Positions 1 to 12,020 of a stretch of DNA of 31,226 nt are shown piece by piece (within the stretch, counting starts at the first letter, position 1; each line of letters opens with the position of its first letter). The DNA lies in NCBI GenBank assembly GCA_977017575.1, contig CDRNVI010000124.1, positions 1 to 31,226 of the forward strand, given 5' to 3'. Position numbers and translations under genes: made by a program. Under the pieces are notes generated by a model. It did no database searches. It had not been told where the DNA came from and saw only the letters and a list, made by a program, of their open reading frames with translations. This DNA comes from Paramoeba atlantica. Taxonomy: Eukaryota > Discosea.

Positions 1-740
1 GTCAAATGAGTTTTTGAGCAGCAACTGTTATTACTAATTTAGTGTCAGTTATACCTTTTGTAGGTAATGATATATTATTATGATTATGAGGTGGATTTTC
101 TGTTGATGAAGCTACATTACATCGTTTTTTTAGTTTACATTATTTATTACCTTTTGTTATAGCAGCTTTAGCTGGAGTTCATATTATATTATTACATGAA
201 GTTGGTTCTAATAATATATTAGGTATTAATCATAAGGTAGATCAAATACCATTTCATCCTTATTTTGTTTTTAAAGATTTATTTAGTTCATTATTATTAT
301 TATTTGGTTTTAATATGTATGCTATAAAACATACTCCAAGTATAATAGACGCAGATAATTATTTAGAAGCAAATCCTTTAGTAACACCCGTACATATCGT
401 ACCAGAATGATATTTTAAAGCTTTTTATGCAATTTTAAGATCTGTACCAGATAAAGCAGGTGGTTTTATCTTATTAGTTTTATCTATTATTGTTTTAATA
501 ATATTTCCATTTTATGTGAAAGCACCTATAGTTAGTGGTTATTTTAGACCTATTTATAATTTAGGTTTTTGATTATTTATTATGGATTTTATTACATTAA
601 CCTGAATAGGAGGTAAACCTATAGAAGAACCTTATTATTTTATAGGTCAAATGGCTACAAGTTTTTATTTTATATATTTTATTATATTGTTACCTGTTAT
701 TGTTAAATTAGAAAAATCATTATATAAAAATATTACTTAA
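1..740 (+). CDS. cob: Apocytochrome b, 3' part (mitochondrial)
   Basis: Core subunit of respiratory complex III, which oxidises ubiquinol and reduces cytochrome c in the inner mitochondrial membrane. The window opens inside the gene: frame 3 is open from base 3 to the TAA at 738-740, about 245 codons, so roughly the first third is missing. Visible are the second pair of haem-ligand histidines (in SLHYLLPF and [14 protein letters not shown]) and the Qo-site PEWY motif at about 400-412, whose Trp is encoded by TGA. Several other TGA codons fall at conserved Trp positions, so the standard code would break the gene repeatedly. No frame break is seen. Identification is secure; the start lies outside the window. 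Confidence 0.97.
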
Positions 741-802
741 ACATATGAATAAAATTTTTAATTTTATAATTTTTTATATTTCTATATCTATTTTTAGTTA
801 AT

Positions 803-1248
803 ATGTTTTCAAATCATTTATTTTTTTTTAATTCTGTTGGTAATTTATTAATTATAATTATATTATTAATTATATCTTTATTTACTTTTTATATTTCTTC
901 GTTAAAAAGTAATTTCTTAATTATAAAAAAAATGAAATATATAAACAATATTATTTAAAATTATTAAAACTATATTATATTTTTTATTTATATAAAAATA
1001 TAATATTTCAAAATATTTTAATATCTACATTTCAAAATTATTATTTTAAATTTATAATTTTATTTTATAATATTAATTTAAATATATTATTAAATTCTAT
1101 ATCAAATTTATATAGTTATTTATATAATAATTTTTTAAATACTTTTTATATTAATAATTATTTTATATTTAGTATTAAATTTAAATTATTAAATCAAATA
1201 AACTATAAAAATTTTATTTTTAAAAAATATTTTACTATAAAAAAATAA
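803..1248 (+). CDS. Unidentified mitochondrial ORF, one N-terminal membrane segment; possible atp4/ymf39
   Basis: About 149 codons fill the gap between cob and nad3. It begins MFSNHLFFFNSVGN, followed by one strongly hydrophobic segment at about residues 14-36, then a Lys/Asn/Tyr-rich polar tail. The frame breaks at a run of eight A at 925-932: with one more A the reading frame stays open to the TAA at 1246-1248, just 3 bases before nad3. A TM segment followed by a long basic tail is the shape of Atp4 (ATP synthase b subunit, the old Ymf39), which is poorly conserved and often missed. Atp8 is an alternative, but the usual MPQ start is absent. A tiny 18-codon ORF precedes it at 745-801. That the gene is real rests on open frame and position; its function is a guess. 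Confidence 0.5.
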
Positions 1249-1251
1249 TAT

Positions 1252-1607
1252 ATGAATTTTGAATATAGTATAATTATTATCTCTATATCATTAAGTATGA
1301 TTATTTCTTTAGTATTATTTTCTATTATTTTACTTCTTATTTATTCAAAATTTGAGATAGAAAAAGTTTCAGCATATGAATGTGGTTTTCACCCTTTTGA
1401 AGATACTAGACATAATTTTAATGTAAGATTTTATTTAGTATCTATTTTATTTTTAATTTTTGATTTAGAAATAATATTTTTATTTCCATGATTGACTTTA
1501 GTTAATTTTTTAGGAACAAGTGGTTTTTTAGTAGTATTGATTTTTATACTATATTAACTATAGGTTTCATATATGAATGATTAAAAGGTGCTTTAACCTG
1601 AGAGTAA
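1252..1607 (+). CDS. nad3: NADH dehydrogenase subunit 3 (mitochondrial), one frame break
   Basis: Membrane-arm subunit of complex I near the quinone site. About 118 residues, the usual size. The conserved loop [12 protein letters not shown] with its reactive Cys, then [22 protein letters not shown], are diagnostic; the Trp after FLFP is TGA. The frame breaks at about 1550: the sequence reads into TAA, but one extra base restores [17 protein letters not shown] and the TAA at 1605-1607. That tail is the standard Nad3 C-terminus with both Trp as TGA, so the break is probably a one-base sequencing deletion rather than decay. Lies 3 bases after the preceding ORF and 18 before atp6. Confidence 0.95.
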
Positions 1608-1625
1608 AAAATTATTTTATATATT

Positions 1626-2378
1626 ATGATTAAATTTTTTCAACCATTAGATCAATTTGATATATTTTCTTTATATATAAATTTTTATTTTAGTGATTTT
1701 TATATAACAAACTTATTTATATATTTATTTATTATTTTTTTTATAATAAATATTATAACAAGTAATGTATTATTATCTAAATTAAATTTAGTTTATAAAT
1801 CGTTATGACAATACATATATGAGAATTTTATATATTTATTTCCGTTAAATGTTTTAGTTACACAAGTAGGTAAAAGAGGTGAACCATATTTTGTTTATAT
1901 AGCTAGCTTATTTTATTTTATATTAATAGCAAATTTTATTGGTTTAGTACCAAGTTCTTTTACTATTACAAGTCATATAATTTTAACATTTTTATTAGGA
2001 TCAATTACTGTTATAGGATTAACTATAATAGGTTTTTTAAAACAAAAATTACATTTTATACAGTTATTTATACCAAAAGGTGTTCCTAATATTTTATTAC
2101 CTATGTTAATAGGTATCGAAGTTATTTCTTATATTGCAAGAGGTTTTAGTTTATCTATACGGTTATTTGCAAATTTAATGTCGGGACATTCATTAATACA
2201 TATTTTATTATTTTTTATTGTAAAAATATTAAAATTTAATTATATTATAGGTATTTTAGGAATATTATTAATAACTGTAATTTTTTTATTAGAGTTTGGT
2301 ATTTCATTTTTACAAGCTTATGTATTTATTGTTTTAGTTTCTATTTATTTAAAAGATTCTTACGAAGCTGGACATTAA
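1626..2378 (+). CDS. atp6: ATP synthase subunit a (mitochondrial)
   Basis: Stator channel subunit of the Fo motor, guiding protons to the c-ring in the inner membrane. The frame is open for 250 residues if the TGA at 1806-1808 is Trp. The essential Arg is in SLSIRLFANLMSGHSL, about residue 180, followed by the last helices ending FLQAYVFIVLVSIYLKDSYEAGH. The start ATG at 1626 is the first in frame after nad3 and gives the normal length. Hydrophobic segments alternate throughout as expected. No frame break. Confidence 0.97.
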
Positions 2379-2396
2379 AAAACATTTATTTTAACA

Positions 2397-2716
2397 ATGT
2401 TTAATATCTTAATTCCTTTTGAAACATTTATACCTATTTTAAGTTTTAGTTTATTTATTATAGGTATAGCGGGTATTTTATTACACGTAGAAATATAATA
2501 ATAATAATAATGTCTATAGAGTTAATTTTAGCATCTGTAAATTTATTATTTATTTTTTTATCAATATATTTAGATGATATATATGGTCAGATATTTGCTT
2601 TATATATATTAACTATAGCAGCTTCTGAATCAGCTATTGGTTTAGGATTAATAGTTATTTATTATAGATTAAGAGGTATTATATCTATAGATTATATTAG
2701 TACTATAAAAGGTTAA
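2397..2716 (+). CDS. nad4L: NADH dehydrogenase subunit 4L (mitochondrial), one frame break
   Basis: Small membrane-arm subunit of complex I (NuoK family). A start at 2510 gives only the C-terminal two-thirds (MSIELILASVNLLFIFLSIYLDD...). The true start is the ATG at 2397, giving MFNILIPFETFIPILSFSLFIIGIAGILLHVE. The two parts join at about 2490-2494 if one A is added to a short A run, producing the conserved passage around NIIIIMSIEL. The combined product is about 106 residues, normal for Nad4L, with three membrane segments and the conserved Glu in MSIEL. It lies 18 bases after atp6 and 19 before nad5, keeping the ancestral nuoK-nuoL order. Confidence 0.93.
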
Positions 2717-2735
2717 ATTTTTTTATATACTTTTT

Positions 2736-4753
2736 ATGTATTTATTAGTATTATATTTACCATTAATAAGTTTTTTAATTATAAGTTTTTTTGGCGTTTA
2801 TTAGGAAATAAAGGTAGTTTTATAATTGCGAATTTTAATATGTTATTAACAGTGTTGTTATCATATTATATTTTTTATGAAACTGTATTAAAAGGTTCTG
2901 TATGTTTTTTAAAATTATTTTCATGATTTAATATAGGTTTATTTAATGTAACATGAGGATTTATTTTCGATCCTGTAACAGGTGTTATGTTAATTGTAGT
3001 AAATACAATATCTTTATTAGTTCATTTTTATTCAATAGGTTATATGTATAATGATCCTTTTTCTTCTCGATTTGTATCTTATTTATCATTATTTACATGA
3101 TTTATGTTAATGTTAGTTACAGCTGATAATATATTACAATTATTTTTAGGTTGAGAAGGTGTTGGTTTAGTATCTTATTTATTAATTAATTTTTGATTTA
3201 CAATAGCAGATGCAAACAAAGCTGCAATTAAAGCTATTATTATGAATAGAATAGGTGACATTGGAGTTGGTTTAGGTATATGTTTAATATATTTAGAATA
3301 TAAAACATTAAATTTTAGTATAATATTCGCAATAAGTGATATGTGTCAATTTGATTATATTTATTTTATAAATAATTATTTTAATACAATAACTTTGATA
3401 ACTATTTTTATATTAATTGGAGCTATGGGAAAATCTGCACAATTAGGTTTACATACTTGATTACCGGATGCTATGGCTGGTCCAACACCAGTTTCTGCTC
3501 TTATACATGCAGCAACAATGGTTACAGCTGGAGTATTTATTTTAATAAGATTATCACCAATGGTTGAATATTCAGCTATTGGTTTATGAATTATAACTTT
3601 AGTTGGTGTTTTAACTAGTTTTTTTGCAGCAACTATAGGTTTATTTCAAAATGATATAAAAAAGGTTATAGCATATTCAACTTGTAGTCAATTAGGTTAT
3701 ATGGTGTTTATATGTGGGTTATCAAATTATTCACTAAGTTTATTTCATTTAACTAATCATGCTTTTTTTAAAGCATTATTATTTTTAAGTGCGGGGGCTA
3801 TTATACATGCTTTATCTGATGAACAAGATATAAGAAAATATGGAGGGTTAATTAAATTATTACCTTATAGTTATATTATGATGTTAATAGGTTCTTTAGC
3901 ATTAATGGGTATACCTTTTTTAACAGGGTTTTATTCTAAAGATGTTATAATTGAAATTACTTATATATCATATATAATAGATAGTTCTTTTATTTATTGA
4001 TTAAGTGTTATAGCAGCTTTGTTTACATCATTATATAGTATTAGGTTATTAGTATATGTTTTTATAACATCACCTAATGGTTATAGAAAAATGTTTGAAT
4101 TAATACATGAATCTAATATTTTTATGTCTTTACCTTTATTTATATTAGCTTTAAATAGTATATTTTTTGGTTATATTAATAAAGATTTATTTATAGGATT
4201 AGGTAATGATACTTGATTAAATTGATTAAATATAATTTCAACTAGAAATATTTTAATTTTAGAATCAGAATTTTTACCTTGATATATAAAAAATATTCCT
4301 TTTTTTTTTAGTATGTCTGGTATAATAATTATTTTTTTAATAAATTATTATTATACTTATTTATATAAAGTTTTAAGAAGTAATAATTATTTATATTTTA
4401 AAAGATATAATAATATTGCAAGTTTTTTTTCTTATAAATGGTATGTGGATACTATTTATAATAAAATAATTTTAGGAGGTTTTATTAAATTATCCTATAT
4501 AGTATTTAAAAATATTGATAGAGGTATTATAGAATTAATAGGGCCTTTAGGTTTAGTTAGATTATGAAATTCTTTAAGTATTAATTATAAATATTTTTTC
4601 CCAACAGGTTATATTTTTAATTATTTGTTCTTATTTATTATTTCATCTGTTAGTTTAATTATATTCTATATATTACCTATAAATAATTTAAATAGTGAAT
4701 TATTATTTATATTAATTGCTATAATTTTAATAAATAAATATAAAAATAAGTAA
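2736..4753 (+). CDS. nad5: NADH dehydrogenase subunit 5 (mitochondrial), one frame break
   Basis: Distal antiporter-like proton pump of complex I (NuoL family), about 672 residues. The N-terminus [20 protein letters not shown] (2736-2795) runs into a stop; one added base at about 2795-2800 restores [10 protein letters not shown] and the frame is then open to the TAA at 4751-4753, with TGA as Trp many times. The signature [27 protein letters not shown] spans about 3454-3534 and carries the pump-helix lysine/histidine network. The C-terminal part is more divergent and A+T-rich, including the long lateral helix. The break lies in a well-conserved stretch, so it is more likely a sequence error than real decay. 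Confidence 0.95.
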
Positions 4754-4770
4754 AATTTTTTTTAAAACAT

Positions 4771-5358
4771 ATGGATCAAAATTTATTTTATATATTTTTT
4801 TTTATAATAAGTATTGTATCGGCTATTTTAGTAATAATTTCTAAAAATCCTTTACATTCTATTATTTATTTAATATTAGTTTTTTGTAATATAGTTTTTA
4901 TATTATTATTGTTGGAGTTGGAATTTATGTCTATGGTGTTTTTAATAGTTTATATAGGTGCAATAGCAGTATTATTTTTATTTATTATTTATATGTTAAA
5001 TATAAAAGTTATAGAATTGAATGAATTAAATATAAAATATTTGATAGGTATTATATTATTAACTTTATTAATAATATTTTTAATTTATTTATATTATATA
5101 CCGATTAATGTAATTTTTAATATAGATTCCTCAAACAATAATAATTATATAAATTATTATAATATTTTATATAATATATCAAATTTAAATTTGATATCTT
5201 TAATATTATACGATAAGCATTATATATTATTTATAATACTTAGTCTTATATTATTATTAGCTATGATTGGTGTTATTATATTAACATGTAAAAGAACATA
5301 TTATCTAAAAGAACAGGTAATTTTTGAACAAAATAAAAGGTTTATAAAGAATCCATAA
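4771..5358 (+). CDS. nad6: NADH dehydrogenase subunit 6 (mitochondrial)
   Basis: Membrane-arm subunit of complex I (NuoJ family), 195 residues, complete. The conserved block [52 protein letters not shown] (residues about 25-77) includes the family's [11 protein letters not shown] helix. A weakly conserved linker follows and then a last membrane helix at about residues 150-172. The gene contains no TGA. It starts 17 bases after nad5, and its stop is followed after a single base by nad11, so the two are probably on one transcript. Confidence 0.96.
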   Translation: MDQNLFYIFFFIISIVSAILVIISKNPLHSIIYLILVFCNIVFILLLLELEFMSMVFLIVYIGAIAVLFLFIIYMLNIKVIELNELNIKYLIGIILLTLLIIFLIYLYYIPINVIFNIDSSNNNNYINYYNILYNISNLNLISLILYDKHYILFIILSLILLLAMIGVIILTCKRTYYLKEQVIFEQNKRFIKNP

Positions 5359-5359
5359 A

Positions 5360-7390
5360 ATGAATAATTATAAAATAAATAATATTGCAGTTAAAGATAA
5401 TAATATGAAAACTATATTACAATTATGTAATATGATTAATATAGATATACCAAAATTTTGTTATCATGAACAATTATCTATAGCAGGTAATTGTAGAATG
5501 TGTTTAGTTGAAGTAAAAGGAGCTATAAAACCTATAGCTTCTTGTGCATCCCCTTTAAATAATAATATGCATATATTAACTAATACTAAATTAGTTAAAA
5601 AGGCTAGAGAAGGTGTTTTAGAATTTTTATTATTAAATCATCCATTAGATTGTCCTATTTGTGATCAAGGAGGTGAATGTGATTTACAAGATCAATCATT
5701 AATTTTTGGTAATGATAGAGGTAGATTTTATGAAAATAAAAGATCTGTTAATGATAAAGATTGTGGACCTTTAATAAAAACTATTATGACAAGATGTATT
5801 CATTGTACTAGATGTATACGTTTTATAGATGAGTTTATTGGTTATAAATATTTTGGTTTGATAGGTCGAGGACAAAATATAGAAATAAGTAATTTTTTAT
5901 CAAAAAATATTAATTCGGAATTATCTGGTAATTTAATTGATTTATGCCCTGTAGGTGCTTTAACTTCTAAACCTTATTCATTCATTTCTAGACCTTGAGA
6001 ACTTATTTCTTGAAATACTATAGATATTAATGATTTATTACATATAAATATTAGAATAGATATTAGAGATAGTGAAATATTAAGAGTTTTACCTTTATTT
6101 AATGATTATATACATGAGATCTGAATCTCAGATCTAACTCGTTTTTCTTATGATAATCAAAAGAATAATCGAATAATTAATCCTTTAAAAAAGGAAGGTG
6201 CAAATAAATTTATTATATATAGTTGAGAAAAAGTATTAAATTTAATATTAAAAAAATGTTTAAATAGTAATTTACATTTTTTAATAGGTGATAATATAGA
6301 TAGTGAAACTGCTTTAGTAATAAAAAAAGGAAAAAATTATTTTAATAATCATGAATTTACTATTAATTATAAAAAATTAACTAGGAATTCAAATAATCGT
6401 AAAAATTATATTTTAGATTATAATATATATAAAGAATTAAATGAATTTAAAAATATTATATTAATTAATATAAATATTAGATTAGAATATCCTTTATTAA
6501 ATATAAAGTTAAAACGATTTAAAGATTTAAAATTATTAAATATTTATAATATAGGGACCTCTTATAATCAAAATTATAAAAATATAAATTATTCATCTAA
6601 TTTATTAGAAGTAAAAAAATTTATAGAGGGAAAATCTTTATTAAATAATATTGTATTAAAAGCATCTAAAAATTTAATTTTATTAAATGATAATACTTTA
6701 TTTAATTTTTTAATTACAACATTGAAAAATTTAAATTTAGAATCAAGTATTAATATAGGGTTTTTAAATAATTTAAATATAAATATTATAGCTAATGAAT
6801 TAAATTTATTTAATTCATTAGTAAAATTTAATGATTATAGTTTTAAAAAAATGATTTATAAAGAAAATAATATTTTATATAATTTAAATAATTATAATTA
6901 TAATTATTTAAATTATAATTGTGATTATAATATTTTTCAAGGTTGTTATTTACCTATATTAAAAGAAATTAATAATTATGATTTATTATTACCATCAATA
7001 ACTCATTATGAAAAAAAAAGTTTATTTATAAATATATTTGGTTATTGTCAATCGACAAAATTTATTTTATTTCCGCCGAAGAATGCAAGAAATGATTGAA
7101 AAATATTATATATATTATTTAAAACAATTATTAGTGATGAAAAGATTATGAAATTATCTTTTAGTAATATTAGATTATTATTAAGTTCTTATAATATAAA
7201 TATAAATACTATATTAAATATATATAATAATAATGAAATATCAAATTATAAAAATATTATGGTTTTGAAAAATAAAAATTTATATAAAAATATGACTAAT
7301 ATATATTCTAATAATAAATTTTTACAATCATCAAAAATTTTAAACAGTTGTTTAATTAATTCTAAAAAAATATATAATAATTTTCATTAA
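5360..7390 (+). CDS. nad11: NADH dehydrogenase subunit 11, 75-kDa Fe-S subunit (mitochondrial)
   Basis: Largest Fe-S subunit of the complex I peripheral arm (NuoG family), carrying clusters N1b, N4 and N5. Reading TGA as Trp gives one frame of 676 residues. The N-terminal cluster domain is clear: [2Fe-2S] cysteines in [16 protein letters not shown], the His/Cys set in [18 protein letters not shown], and the four-cluster motif [10 protein letters not shown] ending at [13 protein letters not shown] (about residue 205). The rest, about 460 residues, lies where the molybdopterin-type domain should be but is Asn/Ile/Lys-rich and barely conserved apart from scattered points such as [11 protein letters not shown], as in several protist mitochondria. 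Unlike brown algae and diatoms, the gene is not split. It begins 1 base after nad6. Confidence 0.95.
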
Positions 7391-7403
7391 AAGATTTTAA
7401 AAT

Positions 7404-8390
7404 ATGAATTTTTTGTTAACTTTAATTATAACAATATTAAAATATTTAATTTTAATAGTACCTGTATTAGTAACTGTAGCTATTTTTACAGTTTTTGAAA
7501 GAAAAGTTATGGGTTATATACAACGAAGACAAGGTCCTATAAAAGTAGGTTTTTTAGGTATTTTGCAACCTTTTGCCGATGGTTTAAAATTAATGATAAA
7601 AGAACCTGTTATACCGGTAAATTCAAATTATTTAATGTATATAGCAGCTCCAATATTAACATTATTATTAAGTTTAATAAATTGAATATTAATACCTTTT
7701 GATGAAAATGTAGTAATATCTAATATTAATATAGGAGTTTTGTTTATTTTGGGTATTTCTTCTTTAAGTGTATATGGTGTTATTATAGCTGGTTGAGCTA
7801 GTAATTCAAAATATGCATTTTTAGGTGCTCTTAGATCTGCTGCACAAATGATATCTTATGAAGTATCTATAGGTATAATATTAATAACTCTTCTAATAGG
7901 TGTAGGTTCTTTAAATTTAAGTAATATAGTATTAGCTCAAGAGGATATTTGATTTATTATACCATTTTTTCCTTTATTTTTATTATTTTTTATATCTTCT
8001 GTTGCAGAAACTAATAGACACCCTTTTGATTTACCTGAGGCAGAAGCAGAATTAGTTTCTGGTTATAATGTAGAATATTCATCAGTAGGATTTGCTTTTT
8101 TTTTTATTGGTGAATATGCTAATATTATATTAATGAGTGCATTAAATGTAATTTTATTTTTAGGAGGTTGATTACCACCTTTTAATTTTAATTTTTTTTT
8201 ACCGCCTATAGTATGATTTACAATAAAAATTGTTTTAATGATATTTTTATTTATAGTAATAAGAGCCATGTTACCTAGATATAGATATGATCAATTAATG
8301 ATATTAGGTTGAAAAGTATTTTTACCGTTATCATTAGGTTTATTAGTTTTCTATGCAGGTATAATGATTGGTTTTGATTTTTTACCTTAA
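7404..8390 (+). CDS. nad1: NADH dehydrogenase subunit 1 (mitochondrial)
   Basis: Quinone-site subunit of complex I (NuoH family), 328 residues, complete, with TGA used for Trp. Diagnostic blocks: [18 protein letters not shown] (about residues 28-45), [33 protein letters not shown] and the charged loop [26 protein letters not shown] (about 203-228) lining the quinone channel. It follows nad11 by 13 bases, preserving the ancestral nuoG-nuoH order. No frame break. Confidence 0.97.
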
Positions 8391-8423
8391 TTTTTTAGAA
8401 TAATAAAATATAAAAAATTTTGA

Positions 8424-9896
8424 ATGTTATTAAAAATTTTACTTTTTTTACCATTATTTTTTGCGTTTATTTTAAGTTTAATACCTAAGAAAAAAATTAT
8501 ATTATTAAAACAATTATCTTTATTATTTAGTATAATAATTTTTTTTTATTGTATTAAATTATTAGGTAATTTTAATATATATTATTCGTATATTCAATTT
8601 CAATCAAGTATTAGTTATTATCCTGGTATGGATTTTAGTATAGGTATAGATGGTATTTCTATTTTTTTTATATTATTAATGAGTTTACTTTTACCTATTT
8701 CGTTATTAGTAAATTGAGAAAGTGTGAAATATCGTAATAAAGATTTTACTATTACTTTATTTATATTAGAATTTTTAGTTTTTTGTATTTTTTGTTGTTT
8801 AGATATATTTTTTTTTTATATATTTTTTGAAGGTGTTTTAATACCTATGTTTTTTATTATAGGTATATGAGGTTCAAGACAACGAAAAATTCATGCTGTT
8901 TATCAATTTTTTTTATATACTTTTTTTGGATCAATATTTATGTTAGTATCTTTTTTAATAATTTACTTACATGTAGGTTCTACAAATTGAAATATAATTA
9001 AATATATTGAATTTTCTGATCAACGACAATTAATATTATGATTAGGTTTTTTTATAGCATTTGCTATAAAAGTACCAATGATACCTTTTCATATATGATT
9101 ACCAGAAGCTCATGTCGAAGCACCTACAACAGGTTCTATCTTATTAGCTGGTATTTTATTAAAATTAGGTACTTATGGTTTTTTAAGATTTTTATTACCT
9201 TTATTTCCTTATGGAATGAAATTTTTTTCACCTTTAGTTATAGTTATTTGTATAATTAGTGTTATATACGGTTCGTTAGTAACAATTAGACAAATAGATT
9301 TGAAAAAAATAATAGCATATTCATCTGTTGTACATATGAATTTTGCAATAATAGGTTTATTTGCTAATAATTTAGAAGGTTTACAAGGTAGTTTATTCTT
9401 AATGATTAGTCATGGTATAATATCAAGTTCTTTATTTTTTTGCATAGGTGTTTTATATGATCGTTATCATAGTCGTATATTATATTATTATGGAGGTTTA
9501 GTACAAGTTATGCCTATATTTGCTGTAATATTTATGATTTTTTCTTTAAGTAATATGGGCTTCCCTGGAACAAGTGGTTTTATTGGTGAAATTTTAATAT
9601 TAATAGGAGTTTTTTTATGAAATATAAAAATTTCATTATTATTATTTACTAGTGTTGTTTTTGCAGCTGTTTATTCAATATGGTTATATAATAGATTAAT
9701 TTTCGGTGAAATAAAAAATTATAATATAATGATTTATAATAATTTTTATTATAAAAAATGATTTATAAAATTTTCAGATATTACTAAAAGAGAATTCTTT
9801 TTAATATTACCATTTATTTTTTTAAATTTTTTATTAGGTTTTTATCCTGATTTAATTTTTAATGTAACTTATCTATCAATTTTATCACTTATTTAA
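8424..9896 (+). CDS. nad4: NADH dehydrogenase subunit 4 (mitochondrial)
   Basis: Antiporter-like proton pump of complex I (NuoM family), 490 residues, complete with TGA as Trp. The signature PMIPFHIWLPEAHVEAPTTG and following SILLAGILLKLGTYG (about 9076-9180), the N-terminal FFFYIFFEGVLIPMFFIIGIWG with its essential Glu, and AYSSVVHMNF are all present. ATG 8424 lies 33 bases after nad1. The last 70 residues are less conserved. No frame break. Confidence 0.97.
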
Positions 9897-9907
9897 ATTT
9901 AATTATT

Positions 9908-11402
9908 ATGAATTTTACAATTATTTTTAAAAATCAGGAATATCATTCTATATATAATGATATTAAATATTTATTACCAGAAATATTTTTAATTTCTGGT
10001 GTTTTATTAATTTTAGTATTTATTATTTTTTATTCAAATATTAATGTATATAAATATATAAAATTAGTTTATTGTACTATTAATTTATTGGTATTTATAT
10101 TAATATTATTTATATTATTAAATATTAATAATATAGATAATAATTTTATTATTTCATCTTATTTATTATATAGTGACGGTATAATTTTTTTTTATAAAAA
10201 TTTATTGTCAATAATTATGATTATATTATTAGTTACTTCTTATAATTATATGAGATTAAATAAATTATTAATATTTGAATTTTATATATTAATGTTATTA
10301 TCTTTTATTGGTATGATAACTTTATTATTATCATATGATTTTATTACAGCATATCTTTCTATCGAATTACAAAGTTTATGTTTTTATATTTTAGCGGCAA
10401 TAAATAGAAATAAGAATAGTTCTATAGAAGCTGGTTTAAAATATTTTATATTAGGATCATTTTCATCAAGTTTATTAATAGTAGGTATAGCAATTATATA
10501 TGGTGTAACTGGATTTACTAATTTTTATGATTTATCAAAATTATTTGAATTAGGTTTATATAATATAAATTGGGATTCTTATATATTTATAGGTTTATTA
10601 TTTATTAATATAGGATTATTTTTCAAATTAGCTATACCTCCGTTTCATATATGATTACCAGATATTTATGAAGGTTCTTTGAAAATAGTATTAGCTATTT
10701 TTGCATTATTGCCTAAATTGGCTATATTAATATTTTTTTGAAAAATATATTCTATAATTTTAATAAAAGATTTAATCGACTGACAAATATTTTTTTTAAT
10801 ATTTATACTATTATCTTGATTTATAGGTATATTAGGGGCTTTACAATCTAAAAAATTTTCAAGATTAATAGCTTACAGTTCCTATTAATCATATGGGTTT
10901 TATATTATTAATTTTAATATTAAATGATGTATTGACTTTAACTTTATATATAATAATTTATATTTTAGCTTTAATAAATATTTTAATAATATGATTAAAT
11001 ATATTTAAATTTAATAATTATAAAGGGATTAATACTATATATCAATTTTTATATATTATAAAATCTAATAATTTATTATTTATAATTTTATTAATAGCTA
11101 TATTTTCATTAGCAGGAATACCACCATTAGCTGGATTTTTCAGTAAATTTTTTATTTTCATTAGTGCATTAAAACAAAATTATTATTTATTAGTAGTAAT
11201 TGGACTTTTATTTAGTGTAGTTAGTTGTTTTTATTATTTAAGGTTAATAAAAATTATTATGTTTAATAATAGTTTTTATTGATTTTTTTTAACTCCTTTA
11301 AAAAGAAGTTATGCTTACATAATTGTTATATTATTTGTAGTAAATTCGATTTTTATATTATTATTGCCTTTTTTATTAGAATATTTAAATTATATAATAT
11401 AA
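9908..11402 (+). CDS. nad2: NADH dehydrogenase subunit 2 (mitochondrial), one frame break
   Basis: Antiporter-like proton pump of complex I (NuoN family), about 498 residues. Conserved parts include LSIELQSLCFYILAAINR, FFKLAIPPFHIWLPDIYEGS and, after the break, LAGIPPLAGFFSKFF. The frame breaks at 10880-10884 inside the invariant AYSSINHMGF: one surplus base (probably a C in TTCC) shifts the frame, whereas nad3, nad4L and nad5 each lack a base. Removing it gives an open frame to the TAA at 11400-11402. It follows nad4 by 11 bases, keeping nuoM-nuoN order. Confidence 0.95.
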
Positions 11403-11414
11403 TAATAATAATTT

Positions 11415-12020
11415 ATGAAGTATTTATATTTAAATCAGTTAATTTCAAGTAATTATAATATATCTTTACATAAAAAAAATAAATGAGGTAGACAACAAAT
11501 TAATAATATAATTGGTTGATGTAAATTACATAATTATGTAATTATAGATATTGTTTCTATATTTTTTAATATAAAAAATATAATTAATATAATTAATTAT
11601 ATTTCAACTAAATTAGGTATATCTTTATTATGTTTATTATCAGATAGTAATATAATTAATACTTCATTAAAAAGAGTAAAAATAAAAAATTTTTATATGG
11701 TATATTTAGATAAAATTTATGGTTTTATATCTAATTTTTATATGTTTATTAAAAAAGGTCGAAAACATTATAAAAATATAGTTAATTATAGATCAAAAAG
11801 GTTACCTGATATAGTATTTATGTCAAAAGATAGTTGAAAAGATTATAATAATTTTTTTAAAATATTTTTAGAATATAAAATATTATCTATAAAAAACACA
11901 TCATTTTTAGAAAAGGATATTCATATTTGTTATAATATTATGGTTAATAATTCTTTAATTATATATAATTTATGAAAATATATATATAAGCAAAATAGAA
12001 TTTTATTTAAAAAATGTTAA
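11415..12020 (+). CDS. rps2: Mitochondrial ribosomal protein S2
   Basis: Small-subunit ribosomal protein, 201 residues, seen only when TGA is Trp (TGA falls in KKNKWGRQ, IIGWCKL, KDSWKDY and NLWKYI). The order of motifs matches S2: an N-terminal NKWGRQQINNIIGWCKLHN, a VIIDIVSIF strand, the hydrophobic GISLLCLLSD strand, then KRLPDIVFMSKDS (S2 has PD-hydrophobic strand here), a short strand before SFLEKDIHICYNIMVNNSLIIYNLW where S2 normally has DTN...YPIPGNDDS. Divergent and shorter than bacterial S2, as mitochondrial copies often are. Starts 12 bases after nad2; its stop overlaps the rps4 start. Confidence 0.75.

Noticed and set aside
8063-8269. Minus-strand ORF
   Set aside because: It is the complement of nad1; all other mitochondrial genes are on the + strand.
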